A stretch of DNA of 43,949 bases from JAKAGZ01 sp035266865 (lineage in GTDB: Bacteria; Bacteroidota; Ignavibacteria; Ignavibacteriales; Ignavibacteriaceae), in assembly GCA_035266865.1 (NCBI GenBank), contig DATFMR010000127.1:1-43949 (forward strand). Direction: 5' to 3'. A model generated the notes under the pieces. That model was not told the DNA's origin, made no database searches, and saw only the letters and a program-made list of their open reading frames with translations. Positions 9,421-19,707 of this stretch are shown piece by piece. Within the stretch, counting starts at the first letter, position 1. Each line of letters opens with the position of its first letter. The translations under genes and the position numbers were made by a program.

Positions 9421-10500
9421 ATGTTAAAAGAAATAAGAAAAATAATACACGTGGATATGGATGCATTTTATGCATCTGTAGAACAAAGAGAAAATCCGGA
9501 ATTAAGGGGCAAAGCAATTGCTGTCGGCGGATCTGAAAAGCGCGGAGTAGTGATGACTGCAAGCTACGAAGCACGTAAATTCGGTGTTCGTTCCGCTATG
9601 CCTTCAAAAATGGCTTTTGAAAGATGCCCGAATATCATTTTTGTGAAGCCACATTTTGAAACCTACGGGAAGGTATCAAAACAGATAAGAGAGATATTTA
9701 AAAGTTATACAAATCTTGTTGAACCACTTTCACTTGATGAAGCATATCTAGATGTAACAGAAAATAAATTTGGAAATCCATCTGCTACATTAATTGCAAA
9801 AGAAATAAAACAAAGAATTAAAGATGAACTCCAATTAACAGCTTCTGCAGGAGTTTCAATCAGCAAGTTTTTGGCTAAAGTTGCCTCCGATATGCAAAAG
9901 CCGGATGGCTTGACTGTAATACCACCGGATAAAGCTGAAGCATTTATCGAGACATTAAAAATTGAAAAGATTCCGGGAATCGGAAAGGTAACTGCCGAAA
10001 AGATGAACAAACTTGGGATAAAAACCGGTGCAGATATAAAAAAAATGGAATTAAATGAACTAATAAAAAGATTCGGTAAAACAGGTTCCTATTATTATCA
10101 CCTGGTCAGGTGTGAAAATATTAGTCCCGTTGTACCGGACAGAATAAGAAAATCATTAGCTGCTGAAAATACTTTTAATGATGATATAGAAGATGAAAAT
10201 GAAATGATAGAAGAACTGGAAAAAATAATGGAAATTCTTGAAAGAAGAATTTTGAAAACAAAAACCAGCGGGAAAACAATTACTTTAAAAATTAAATACC
10301 ACGATTTCCAGACAACAACAAGAAGTAAAACATTAAAGTCATTTACTGATTCTAAAAATGAAATTTTTGAAATTGTAAAGGAATTATTATCCACTCCCGA
10401 AAAGCCATTCAAACCTGTTCGGCTGCTCGGTGTTTCATTATCAAATTTAAACCACGAAAATGTAAATTTGAAAACAGACCAGCTTGATCTTAAATTTTGA
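9421..10500 (+). CDS. dinB: DNA polymerase IV (Y-family translesion polymerase)
   Basis: A 359-residue DinB protein that bypasses damaged bases. The catalytic carboxylates are in place: Asp12 in HVDMDAFYASVEQ, and Asp106-Glu107 in SLDEAYLDVT. The steric-gate region FYASVEQ and the helix-hairpin-helix thumb (IPGIGKVTAEKMNKLGI) follow, then the little-finger domain. The extreme C-terminus QLDLKF resembles a beta-clamp-binding motif (QxxLF-type). The gene ends one base from the end of the convergent barrel gene. No LexA-like operator was recognised upstream. Confidence 0.96.
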   Translation: MLKEIRKIIHVDMDAFYASVEQRENPELRGKAIAVGGSEKRGVVMTASYEARKFGVRSAMPSKMAFERCPNIIFVKPHFETYGKVSKQIREIFKSYTNLVEPLSLDEAYLDVTENKFGNPSATLIAKEIKQRIKDELQLTASAGVSISKFLAKVASDMQKPDGLTVIPPDKAEAFIETLKIEKIPGIGKVTAEKMNKLGIKTGADIKKMELNELIKRFGKTGSYYYHLVRCENISPVVPDRIRKSLAAENTFNDDIEDENEMIEELEKIMEILERRILKTKTSGKTITLKIKYHDFQTTTRSKTLKSFTDSKNEIFEIVKELLSTPEKPFKPVRLLGVSLSNLNHENVNLKTDQLDLKF

Positions 10501-10501
10501 T

Positions 10502-12685
10502 TTAGAAATAATATAAATATTTAACTTTTATCACAGCTACCCTGTCTGTCAAATGCATTTGCTGTGGCAAAGGCGTTCCTAATTGATCAAATTCCTGCCG
10601 CCTGTCACTCTGCTGGTTAAATGCAAAATAGATCCAGCTTTTCGGCGAAAAGTTATAAGAAAATAACACTCCCAATAATAATCTTTCCAGGTGATCTGTC
10701 TCGGTCAAATATACATTATCTAAATAAACACGCAGATTCATATTATTTATAGGTGTGAGAGAAAAATATGGACGAGCATTATAAGTTATAGCTTCTATTC
10801 CACCGCCCGGCTTTCCTTCAATGAACATATCATACGAAGAACCAACTTCAAGAGTATTTAAAAGTTTATAGTTAAAATAAATTCCTCCCCAGGAATATGA
10901 AGCAAGATAGTTCCTGGCAAAGTTGTAAGTCTTTGAATATCCACCATACAAATTACCGTTCCACCTTGGAGAAACATTGAAGTATGAGCTTAAATTCAAT
11001 TCATATGAATCATATGTAATTCCCAGATCACGGGACTTGCCATATGAATAACTTATTTCATATCCCCAATTATCGCGGAAGTGCATATTAAAATCTATAA
11101 TCAGGGATTTATCAGTATAATTATTTTCAAATTTTTTATTAGTAATTGAGAATCCTCCAAGAAGAAGAATCTGATCAATGTAACCTTCATCAGGCCTCCA
11201 GATTGGTCCCACCAAAGTTGAAAATTCTCCCGTTCCTGTCCACGGTACATAACCGACCTGGTTTATATCAAAATTTTGACCTACATATCTAAGTCTTGCA
11301 AGATTAATCCAGCTATCTCCAAAATTCACAAATCCTGCAGATGCAGCATAATCACCTTCAGAATTTTTAATAGACCTTGCAAGCTGATAAGAAAGTTGCC
11401 ATTTTGTGGTTCGGAAAGCTCCGTCAACATCAATTACTCCGTAAGTATCAGTATCCGTTTTCTTGCCAACAAAGAGGGCCCCAATTGTTGAATTTTCAGA
11501 AAAATTGGTTTTAATTCTCGCTGAACCAAAGTAAGCTTTTTTTTCAGTTTGTTTGTTTCCATTGTAATCAGTGTATTCTTCTTCGCCTGTTATTGCAGTG
11601 AATCCCCCGTATTCAAGATCACCAAATCTACCAAACGCTTTTGCGCCAACAATTAATGGAACTGTAGAACCGCCGGGCAGAATTTTTCCAATTCTTCTTG
11701 AATAAAATAATTCGAGGGGTCTGTAAAATCCTGTATTTCTATCACGTCCTGATGCTTGAAAGATTTCATTCCCTTCCGTAAAGAACGGTCTTCTCTCATC
11801 GAAAAAAGATTCATACCTGGAAATATTAAAATTAAAAGGATCGGCTTCAATCTGTGCAAAATCAGGGTTAGCAGTTAATTGAAATTTTAATTTCGGTGAA
11901 GGATTATACAAAATGTCGAGTCCTGCTTCCGGATCAATTTTATATTTACCGTCATATAAATAAGTAGCTTTAGTTAATGCGACCGGGTAGACTTCTAAAT
12001 TTAAACCGTGCACGCTTGGGTGAAAATCTTCGAAAACAAGTTTACCAAATTTTGAAATCCGCTGTCCTTCAGCTTTATTATAACTATTCCAGTACAGATC
12101 TTCAGAATTAATCGGACGATACCTGTCGAAATCAAGCCCCCACTCTGTTAGATTTTCATCATATTGAATTGACTTGTATGGAATCTTCCATTCCACAACA
12201 AATCCCCAGCTATAAACTTTAGTCCCTGAAAACCAGATTCCATCCCAGTTATAATCGCGGTTCCTTGCGTCGTCCAGCAATCTTGAGTCCGCCCTGACAC
12301 CCGAAGCATTAACTGCAAGTTTATATGCAGTTTTATTATCACCAAAAGTATCCAGCATTATCGAGACAATATCACCTGCAAAAGCATCCTGCAGACCGGT
12401 AAAAACCTGTATGTTTTTTTCATCATCGTAGCATATCATCAATGCATAAATTGCATCATCAGTAGTTAATACTTTAGCCACAGTTTTTACTGTTGGCGGT
12501 TGATCATAATATGGAGAAAGTTGAAAAAAGTCTGATGTAGAATCCGCGGTGCTCCAGACAGGATCAATTTTACCATCTACATTAATTTGCTGATCTGTTT
12601 TTCTTAATAAAAGTTTTTTAGTCTGCGCCTGAATTGAAAGCGAAACCAGGATAAGAATTGTAAAGAGTATTAGAATATTTTTCAT
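10502..12685 (-). CDS. DUF5916-type outer-membrane beta-barrel with N-terminal CBM9-like domain
   Basis: The product has 727 residues. A signal peptide ends IQAQ at residue 21. Residues about 25-215 match the CBM9-like carbohydrate-binding fold found before DUF5916 (INVDGKIDPVWSTADSTSDF, then WKIPYKSIQYD). The remainder has the DUF5916 signatures NPDFAQIEADPFNFNISRYE and FFDERRPFFTEGNEIF, followed by alternating amphipathic strands and a terminal aromatic residue (KVKYLYYF), typical of outer-membrane barrels. GGTGA 4 bases before ATG serves as the ribosome binding site. The family is common in Bacteroidota and its transport substrate is not known. Confidence 0.88.
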   Translation of the reverse strand: MKNILILFTILILVSLSIQAQTKKLLLRKTDQQINVDGKIDPVWSTADSTSDFFQLSPYYDQPPTVKTVAKVLTTDDAIYALMICYDDEKNIQVFTGLQDAFAGDIVSIMLDTFGDNKTAYKLAVNASGVRADSRLLDDARNRDYNWDGIWFSGTKVYSWGFVVEWKIPYKSIQYDENLTEWGLDFDRYRPINSEDLYWNSYNKAEGQRISKFGKLVFEDFHPSVHGLNLEVYPVALTKATYLYDGKYKIDPEAGLDILYNPSPKLKFQLTANPDFAQIEADPFNFNISRYESFFDERRPFFTEGNEIFQASGRDRNTGFYRPLELFYSRRIGKILPGGSTVPLIVGAKAFGRFGDLEYGGFTAITGEEEYTDYNGNKQTEKKAYFGSARIKTNFSENSTIGALFVGKKTDTDTYGVIDVDGAFRTTKWQLSYQLARSIKNSEGDYAASAGFVNFGDSWINLARLRYVGQNFDINQVGYVPWTGTGEFSTLVGPIWRPDEGYIDQILLLGGFSITNKKFENNYTDKSLIIDFNMHFRDNWGYEISYSYGKSRDLGITYDSYELNLSSYFNVSPRWNGNLYGGYSKTYNFARNYLASYSWGGIYFNYKLLNTLEVGSSYDMFIEGKPGGGIEAITYNARPYFSLTPINNMNLRVYLDNVYLTETDHLERLLLGVLFSYNFSPKSWIYFAFNQQSDRRQEFDQLGTPLPQQMHLTDRVAVIKVKYLYYF

Positions 12686-12827
12686 TAGGTCACCGCGATT
12701 ATTAATTGCTAATCAATTAAACTTATAAAAAAAAGAATAGTTAGTATAGTTAATTAGAATTTCAACAGATTTTTTATGTATTTTTAAAAAAGCTTCAAAA
12801 TCAAATCAATAAAATAGAAAGGTAATT

Positions 12828-14507
12828 ATGAAATTACTCTCCATTATTTTGTTTTTATTTATAACAAGTGCTTACGCACAAATGAGTTCTCAATTGCAAA
12901 CATTATCAAAAGAATTTTTTGAATGGCGGGCAATTACACAACCGGCGTCATTAGATGATATTCCGCGATTAGAAAGGCCGGACGGCTGGACTGCAGATTG
13001 CTCCTCAAAAACTATTGCAAATTACAGAAAAAAATATATAGAATTCAGCGCTAGATTAAAAGATATTCCCAAAACAGGATGGTCAAGATCGGACAGTGTT
13101 GATTTCCTTCTGCTTCATTCAGCAATTGAAAGAGTTAACTGGGAATTGAACATTTTAAATCTTCCGGAAACTCATCCCGAGTTCTATTTTTACCAGGCGG
13201 TAGGTTCCATATTTGAATTAATAGTAATTCACTCACCAATGGATGAATACAGGGCAAAAAATATTTTAATCCGGTTAAAAGCAATTCCATCCATAATTAA
13301 ATGCGCAAAGGAAAATCTAACATCACCCGTTCAGTCATTTGCAGATATTGCAATCGATATGCTTGACGGAATGGATAAAAATGTAACTGCTTCCTTCGAA
13401 GCTCTGAAAAAAGATTTTCCAAAATATTTTTCGAATAAAATTGATAAGGATGTGCAAAATGCCTGTGATGCATTAAATAATTACAGGGCGTGGTTGATTT
13501 CAGGCAGAGATAAAATGGAAACAAAATTTAATGTAGGTAGAAAAGACTATGACTATTTTCTAAGAAATATTGCATTTGTTCCGTACTCACCAGAAGAAAT
13601 GCTCGAAATCGGCAAAGCGGAATGGAACCGCTCTGTTGCGTTCGATACTTTTGAAAAATTGAAAAATAAAAATATCCCTCCCGCAAAACTTTTTTCTTCT
13701 TCTGAGGAACAAATAAAGCAGGAAGAAATAGATGAAGAAGCAATTAGGAAATTCCTTGAAGAAAAAGATATTATGTCAGTACCCGGCTGGGTAAAACATT
13801 ATTGGAATAAGAAAATTCCGGATTATGTTGCTCCGCTTGCTATGATGGGTGTAACTGATGATTTAACTTTTGAAAACAGGCTTGATGAAAATGGAATTAG
13901 TTATATCCAGGAACCTTCACCGGACCTTTCATTTTTTAAACTTGCTATTGCACACGATCCACGACCAATAATTGTTCACGAAGGAATTCCGGGACACTAT
14001 TTTCAATTAGTTCGTTCGTGGAAAAATCCTGACCCGGTAAGGCGTCACTATTTTGATTCAAATTCAAATGAAGGAATCGGTTTTTATGTTGAGGAAATGC
14101 TGCTCCAATTTGGATTGTATGATGATCGACCACATACAAGAGAAAGCATTTACAGTTTTATGAGGTTGCGCGCTTTACGCGTAGATGTTGATATAAATCT
14201 TGCCTTGGGAAATTACTCAATCCAGCAGGGAGCAGATTATTTGGAAAAGACTGTCCCTATGGACAAACCTACTGCATTGGCTGAATCCAGATTTTTTGCT
14301 TCAACACCGGGACAGGCAATTACCTACCAGATTGGAAAATCTCAAATTCTTGACCTGATTGCAGATGCAAAAATTCAGCAAGGAGATAAATTTAATTTAA
14401 AAGATTACCATGATTATATGATGATAAATGGAAATGTGCCTATTGCTCTGCAAAGATGGGAATATCTTGGTTTGAGAGATGAGATAGAAAAAATGTGGCC
14501 AAGGTAA
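12828..14507 (+). CDS. Exported DUF885 family protein, putative metallopeptidase
   Basis: The product has 559 residues, with a signal peptide ending AYAQ at residue 18 and AAAGG upstream of ATG. It matches the DUF885 family, whose hallmark HExxPGH is present as His384-Glu385 ... His390 (VHEGIPGHYFQL), the likely zinc site. A downstream NEGIGFYVEEMLL supplies a further Glu. Members are thought to act as carboxypeptidase-like enzymes, but few have been tested. It is divergent from the DUF5916 barrel and 110 bases before the DPP-IV-like gene on the same strand, consistent with a shared role in peptide use. Confidence 0.85.
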   Translation: MKLLSIILFLFITSAYAQMSSQLQTLSKEFFEWRAITQPASLDDIPRLERPDGWTADCSSKTIANYRKKYIEFSARLKDIPKTGWSRSDSVDFLLLHSAIERVNWELNILNLPETHPEFYFYQAVGSIFELIVIHSPMDEYRAKNILIRLKAIPSIIKCAKENLTSPVQSFADIAIDMLDGMDKNVTASFEALKKDFPKYFSNKIDKDVQNACDALNNYRAWLISGRDKMETKFNVGRKDYDYFLRNIAFVPYSPEEMLEIGKAEWNRSVAFDTFEKLKNKNIPPAKLFSSSEEQIKQEEIDEEAIRKFLEEKDIMSVPGWVKHYWNKKIPDYVAPLAMMGVTDDLTFENRLDENGISYIQEPSPDLSFFKLAIAHDPRPIIVHEGIPGHYFQLVRSWKNPDPVRRHYFDSNSNEGIGFYVEEMLLQFGLYDDRPHTRESIYSFMRLRALRVDVDINLALGNYSIQQGADYLEKTVPMDKPTALAESRFFASTPGQAITYQIGKSQILDLIADAKIQQGDKFNLKDYHDYMMINGNVPIALQRWEYLGLRDEIEKMWPR

Positions 14508-14617
14508 AATCTGAAGCACTAAATAATAAACCCTAAAAATCACTTTTCAATTTAGAACTTTGAACTTGTTTAGGATTTAGAAATTAGATTTTAGTATTTC
14601 TTTACAGGAGATTTATA

Positions 14618-16795
14618 ATGAAAAAATTATTTTTGCTTTTATTTGTATTGCTTACTTTTCTTCCGGCTTTTGCCCAACAGAAAGAAAAACTAAAGCTTGA
14701 AGATATTTATTATTCAAGTAAACTATTTGGAAAAACTGTTCAGAATATTCAATGGAAACCGGATGGTTCAGCATTTACATTTACTGAATTTAACCTGGAT
14801 TCAAAAGTTCAGGATATTTATTTATACAATGTTTCCAACGGTGAAAAATCACTCCTCGTTAGCGGCACTGATCTGAAATATAACAACAATCAAATAATGA
14901 TGAGTAATTATCAATGGACTGACGACGGTAAATTTTTACTTATTGAAGGTCCGGTAAAATCAATCTGGAGACACTCAACACAAGCACCTTTTTATCTTTA
15001 CAATGTTTCAGACAAAGAAATTAATGCTTTATCAAACGGAAACATACACCTGAGAAATGTAAAACTTTCTCCCGGTGGAAATAAAGTCGGATTCGTTCGT
15101 GATCACAACATTTATATTGTTGATCTAAAAACCGGCAAAGAAACTGCTGTTACAACTGACGGAAACGAAAATATTTTAAACGGAGAATTCGACTGGGTTT
15201 ATGAAGAAGAATTTGGACTCGCTGATGCATGGCGATGGTCACCCGATGGAAATAAGATTGCATACTGGCGGCTGGATCAAGCAAGAGAAAAGATATATCA
15301 TCTTATTGATGAAATGGGAGAATATAACAAAGTATTTGATTTAAAATATCCTAAAGTTGGTGAGCAGAATGCAATTGTGAAAATTGGTGTTGCTGATCTT
15401 TCGTCCGGAAAGACAAAATGGATGAATATTGGAACTAATGATGATATTTATATTCCAAGAATTTTCTGGACTAATTCCTCTGACCTGCTTTCAATTATGA
15501 GATTAAACAGGGAACAAAATAGTCTTGAATTATTAATGGCGAATGCCAACAACGGAAAATCAAAAACGGTTATCACCGATTCAAACAATACCTGGGTTGA
15601 TGTAAGACACGATATTGTATTTCTTAAAAAATCCAATCAGATTGTCTGGACTTCAGAAATAAGCGGATTTAACCACGCCTATCTTTATGATTATTCCGGC
15701 AAATTAGTAGGCCAGATAACAACCGGCAATTGGGAAGTTAGCGCAGTAGATGGAGTTGATGAAAATACGGGTTGGGTTTATTTTTCCGGCAAAAAAGACT
15801 CACCAATCCAGGAAAATCTTTATCGCGTTAAAATTGATGGAAGTAATTTTCAAAAAATATCCGGTAAGCATGGCTGGTATTTTGCAAATTATGCACCGGA
15901 CTACAAACATTTTATAGAATACTATTCAAATGTTTCAACTCCAACAGAAACATCTCTCAGGAATGCTGATGGCTCACTTGTAAATGTACTTGAAGACGGA
16001 AAAATTCCCGTACTTAAAAGTTACAACATGGTTTACCCGGAATTTTTAGAATTCAAAACTACGGATAGAACTGAGCTGAATGCATATATCATGAAACCGG
16101 CTGATTTTGATCCGTCAAAAAAATATCCTGTACTCGTTTATGGTTACGGCGGTCCCGGTTCTCAAATGGTGGTTGACCGCTGGGGCGGAACCAGAACTTT
16201 CTGGCATCAATATATGACCGAACAGGGTTATATAGTTTTTTGTGTAGATAACCGAGGAACCGGCGGAAGAGGAAAAGCATTTAAAGATATTTCATACGGT
16301 GATCTTGGAAAATGGTCTGTTCACGACCAAGTTGAAGGAGCAAAATATCTCGCAACTCTTCCATATGTTGATTCATCCAGACTTGGATTCTGGGGCTGGA
16401 GCGGTGGCGGATATTTAACCTGCATGATGATGACTAAGGGTGCTGATTATTTTAAAACCGGTGTTGCTGTTGCACCTGTTACCGATTTCCGACTTTACGA
16501 TGCTATCTGGACAGAAAGATATATGGGATTAAAAGATGAAAATAAAAACGGCTACGATTCCGCAAATGTTCTAACTTACGCAGATAAATTAAAAGGAAAA
16601 TTGATGATTGTTCATGGTACAGGCGATGACAATGTCCATTATCAGAATACAATGCAGTTTATGCAAAAATTAATTGATGCCAATAAACAATTTGATATTA
16701 TGTTCTACCCGAATAAAAATCACAGGATTAGTGGCGGGGTAACACAATTACATTTATTTACCAAAATCACAAATTATTTTTTAAATAATCTTTAA
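14618..16795 (+). CDS. Exported dipeptidyl peptidase IV-type S9 peptidase
   Basis: A 725-residue S9B prolyl-oligopeptidase-family enzyme that removes N-terminal dipeptides. A signal peptide ends AFAQ at residue 20; GGAGAT precedes ATG. The N-terminal eight-bladed propeller contains DWVYEEEF near residues 191-198, the Glu-Glu pair that binds the substrate N-terminus in DPP-IV. The C-terminal alpha/beta-hydrolase holds nucleophile Ser595 (GWSGGGY), Asp670 (GTGDDNVH) and His702 (NKNHRISGG). Length and motifs are complete. The SRPBCC gene follows after 11 bases and may be cotranscribed. Confidence 0.95.
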   Translation: MKKLFLLLFVLLTFLPAFAQQKEKLKLEDIYYSSKLFGKTVQNIQWKPDGSAFTFTEFNLDSKVQDIYLYNVSNGEKSLLVSGTDLKYNNNQIMMSNYQWTDDGKFLLIEGPVKSIWRHSTQAPFYLYNVSDKEINALSNGNIHLRNVKLSPGGNKVGFVRDHNIYIVDLKTGKETAVTTDGNENILNGEFDWVYEEEFGLADAWRWSPDGNKIAYWRLDQAREKIYHLIDEMGEYNKVFDLKYPKVGEQNAIVKIGVADLSSGKTKWMNIGTNDDIYIPRIFWTNSSDLLSIMRLNREQNSLELLMANANNGKSKTVITDSNNTWVDVRHDIVFLKKSNQIVWTSEISGFNHAYLYDYSGKLVGQITTGNWEVSAVDGVDENTGWVYFSGKKDSPIQENLYRVKIDGSNFQKISGKHGWYFANYAPDYKHFIEYYSNVSTPTETSLRNADGSLVNVLEDGKIPVLKSYNMVYPEFLEFKTTDRTELNAYIMKPADFDPSKKYPVLVYGYGGPGSQMVVDRWGGTRTFWHQYMTEQGYIVFCVDNRGTGGRGKAFKDISYGDLGKWSVHDQVEGAKYLATLPYVDSSRLGFWGWSGGGYLTCMMMTKGADYFKTGVAVAPVTDFRLYDAIWTERYMGLKDENKNGYDSANVLTYADKLKGKLMIVHGTGDDNVHYQNTMQFMQKLIDANKQFDIMFYPNKNHRISGGVTQLHLFTKITNYFLNNL

Positions 16796-16806
16796 GAGAT
16801 ATTTAT

Positions 16807-17313
16807 ATGGCTAAAAAAGACTATGACTGGAGCAGTTTTACCGTCAGGGTTAATATTAAAGCAAGCCCGCAGACAATTTATAACTACTGGGCAACTCAGG
16901 AAAATCTTGAGAAATGGTTTTTAAGACTTGCTGAGTTTAAAGATTCAAAAGGCAACTTGATACATAAGAAAAACAAAATTTCGAAAGGCGACACATACAA
17001 ATGGATGTGGCATGGCTACGGAGATGAAGTTGTGGAGACTGGAAAAATTCTTAAAGCTAACGGAAAAAATTTTTTGCAATTTACATTTGCAGGAGACTGT
17101 ATTGTAACAGTAAAAATTAAAAAAGATAAAAAAGAAAATATCCTTGAATTAAAACAGGAAAATATTCCAACTGATAATATAGCAAAAGTAAATTATCATC
17201 TAGGCTGTCAGACAGGTTGGACTTTCTATATGGCAAATCTAAAATCACTTTTGCAGGGTGGAATTGATTTAAGAAATAAGAATTTAAAACTTCAAAAAAT
17301 GCTGAACGCATAA
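16807..17313 (+). CDS. SRPBCC/AHSA1-like domain protein
   Basis: The product has 168 residues and no signal peptide. The N-terminal VNIKASPQTIYNYWATQENLEKWF is the usual opening strand-helix of START/SRPBCC helix-grip proteins of the Aha1 C-terminal (AHSA1) group, which bind hydrophobic ligands or act as small regulators. A near-terminal Trp-rich helix (CQTGWTFYMANLKSLL) is the long C-terminal helix of the fold. It lies 11 bases after the DPP-IV-like gene with AGAGAT upstream. The ligand is unknown. Confidence 0.75.
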   Translation: MAKKDYDWSSFTVRVNIKASPQTIYNYWATQENLEKWFLRLAEFKDSKGNLIHKKNKISKGDTYKWMWHGYGDEVVETGKILKANGKNFLQFTFAGDCIVTVKIKKDKKENILELKQENIPTDNIAKVNYHLGCQTGWTFYMANLKSLLQGGIDLRNKNLKLQKMLNA

Positions 17314-17318
17314 AATAA

Positions 17319-17342
17319 AAGGGCAACTTAAATGCTGCCCTT
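17319..17342 (+). terminator. Hairpin terminator between convergent genes
   Basis: A 7-bp stem AAGGGCA (17319-17325) / TGCCCTT (17336-17342) with a 10-base loop lies 5 bases after the SRPBCC stop and 17 bases before the end of the convergent M28 gene. T residues are few on the plus side, so efficiency may be modest. Confidence 0.6.
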
Positions 17343-17359
17343 AAATATAAATTCAATTC

Positions 17360-19603
17360 TTAATTAGTAAATGAAGCAAGTAAAGATGCAGCTCTATTAA
17401 TTTGTGATGCATAATTATTAATAACCCCAGCCACAACTTCAGCCTGTTTATTTGCTTCATCCCAGTTCCTCGATTCAACAGCTTCACGAACTGCAGGAAG
17501 TGTTTTTACCCCGTAGCCGGTATAAAATCCAGGAGCATAAATTTCGTGAACAAACCAGGGACGCCCGTCAAGCCCGTCTTTATTGGTTAAAGCCCTTTCT
17601 GAGAGATAAATAATTTCATTTAGCTTTTTTTCTTGATCCTGTGTTAATTTTTTACCCGATGATAGAAACTGACTTTTTGCAATTCCAAATTTCTCCGCAA
17701 CTTTCTTCAGTTGGGTCGTTGCATTTTCAAGTGAAGAAAAATTTAAATGAGGAACTTCACTTTCAGGTTTTGGTGCAATTGAGGTTTTAGTCGGATCGGA
17801 AACTTTTTCAAAAAGATTATGAGTTATTTCATAATTTAACTGCTCAGTCTCTTTCCTCATTTTGTCAGTCATTTTTACAATTTCATCGAGATAACCAGAA
17901 ACTGTATTTGAAAATCCAGGGAAGTTAAATGGAAGAATTTCAGCATCTGCAAGCCGCATCATAATTCTACCGCCTGTTTTTGCAAGCGTTACTCCATATT
18001 CAAAAGTCGGATCTCCAAACCTGATATAGTGATCATAAGAATCATAAATTGAATGGTAAACTCCTCCTTCATCTTCTCCCCCATAACCAATATTCATAGA
18101 AGCAATGCCAAGATGCTGAAGAAATGGCGTGTAGTCTGAACCTGATCCAAGAGCACCAACCGGAAATTCATCACTGTTTTCAATTTCCTTTTTAGATTCT
18201 ACAGTAGATGCATTTAATATTCTTCTTGCCTTCAACCTTTCCCTGACACTAATTCCTTTTTCCGGATCCGTAATATCTTTTGCTACATCATTTATAAATG
18301 TCTGCAAAGTATGGGATGCCTCAGCATAAAGAAATCCTCTTCCATTTGAATCGGAATTTATATAGACAACTGCCTTTTGTTTTAATTCATCGGCATGAGT
18401 TTCAACCCATTCTGTGGATCCGAGTAATCCGGGTTCTTCACCATCCCAGGAACAATAAATCAAAGTACGCTTAGGACTCCAGCCATTTTTATGTAATTCA
18501 CCGAGAGCTTTTGCCTCCTCAAGCATTGCAACTTGTCCGCTCAATGGATCTTCCGCGCCGTTCACCCAGCCATCGTGATGATTTCCTCTTATTACCCATT
18601 CATCAGGATAAACACTTCCTTTAATTTTTGCTATTACATCGTAAATAGGTTTTATATCCCAGTTGAATTCCAGTTTTAAATGAACCTTTGCAGGTCCGGG
18701 ACCAACGTGATAGGTAATCGGGAGAGCACCCTTCCAGCTATTTGGAACAACAGGTCCGGTTAAATTTTTTAACATCGGGAGAGCGTCGTGATAGGAAATC
18801 GGCATTACGGGAATTTTTGTTAAAATTTTTATGTCTTTTACATCAAGATGTTTTGCATCTTTTGTAGCACCTACAAATGGTGTAGAAGGATCACCTGAGT
18901 AAACGGGCATATCCGCAACAGAACCACGCTGAACCCCGTATTCATTTCTCCACGATCCTTCGGGATAAACATCCCCGACATAAAAACCATCATTCCGCGG
19001 ATCCGAATACATTATGCATCCGATTGCACCATGTTCTGCGGCAACTTTCGGCTTTATTCCTCTCCAGGCAGCACCATAACGTGCAATTACAATTTTTCCT
19101 TCTACACTAATTCCCATTTTTTCAAGTTGCTCGTAATCGGAAGGAATTCCATAATTAACATAAACGAGTTCACCTGTTACATCGCCATCAATAGAATATG
19201 CATTGTAAGTCGGAAGCTGTTCATCCTTCTGATCGGACGTTCTGTCTTCCTTCAACGCAGGTTCTTTTAAAAGTGGTGCAAATTTTTCCGGTGAAATCAT
19301 TTCAAGAATGCGTGTTTTAGGAGTTGGGAAAAGCACATAAAATGTTTCAATATGTGCGTCCCATCCCCAGGATTTATAAAGTGAAAGTATATATTCAGCG
19401 TTCTCTTTATCATAGGGCGAGCCAACGTGATGAGGGCGTGCACTTAGTTTTTCAAGCCTTGCTTTCAAATCAGAGGCTTTTAAATATGAATCAAATTTTT
19501 TCTCAATATCATTTGTAGTAGAATTTGATTGCGCAAAAACAAAACCAATTTCAAATAATATTATTAAAATTGTAAGAAATGAAAATTTTAGAAAAGATTT
19601 CAT
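17360..19603 (-). CDS. Exported M28 metallopeptidase of the glutamate carboxypeptidase II (PSMA) type
   Basis: The product has 747 residues with a signal peptide ending FAQ near residue 25. The order is a protease-associated (PA) domain with DVTGELVYVNYGIPSDYEQL, the M28 catalytic domain, and a transferrin-receptor-like dimerisation helix bundle. All zinc ligands and the base align with human GCPII: His and Asp ten residues apart in HHDGWVNGAED, Glu-Glu in WDGEEPGLLGSTEW, Asp in YINSD, and His in YHSIYDSYD. It likely removes C-terminal acidic residues from peptides outside the cytoplasm. It is a single-gene unit, downstream of mnmA but separated from it by a 22-bp palindrome. Confidence 0.93.
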   Translation of the reverse strand: MKSFLKFSFLTILIILFEIGFVFAQSNSTTNDIEKKFDSYLKASDLKARLEKLSARPHHVGSPYDKENAEYILSLYKSWGWDAHIETFYVLFPTPKTRILEMISPEKFAPLLKEPALKEDRTSDQKDEQLPTYNAYSIDGDVTGELVYVNYGIPSDYEQLEKMGISVEGKIVIARYGAAWRGIKPKVAAEHGAIGCIMYSDPRNDGFYVGDVYPEGSWRNEYGVQRGSVADMPVYSGDPSTPFVGATKDAKHLDVKDIKILTKIPVMPISYHDALPMLKNLTGPVVPNSWKGALPITYHVGPGPAKVHLKLEFNWDIKPIYDVIAKIKGSVYPDEWVIRGNHHDGWVNGAEDPLSGQVAMLEEAKALGELHKNGWSPKRTLIYCSWDGEEPGLLGSTEWVETHADELKQKAVVYINSDSNGRGFLYAEASHTLQTFINDVAKDITDPEKGISVRERLKARRILNASTVESKKEIENSDEFPVGALGSGSDYTPFLQHLGIASMNIGYGGEDEGGVYHSIYDSYDHYIRFGDPTFEYGVTLAKTGGRIMMRLADAEILPFNFPGFSNTVSGYLDEIVKMTDKMRKETEQLNYEITHNLFEKVSDPTKTSIAPKPESEVPHLNFSSLENATTQLKKVAEKFGIAKSQFLSSGKKLTQDQEKKLNEIIYLSERALTNKDGLDGRPWFVHEIYAPGFYTGYGVKTLPAVREAVESRNWDEANKQAEVVAGVINNYASQINRAASLLASFTN

Positions 19604-19707
19604 GATAAACTCACAGATTTTTAATGGAGATGGTTAATTGAATTATTAATATTAAAGATATTTGATGATTTATACTATAAATTTCTGAGGAATATTGACA
19701 GTTAGTA

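Noticed and set aside
9705..10412. Minus-strand open frames of about 100 codons inside dinB
   Set aside because: They lie opposite conserved polymerase and little-finger sequence and have low-complexity Ser/Phe products; shadows of dinB.
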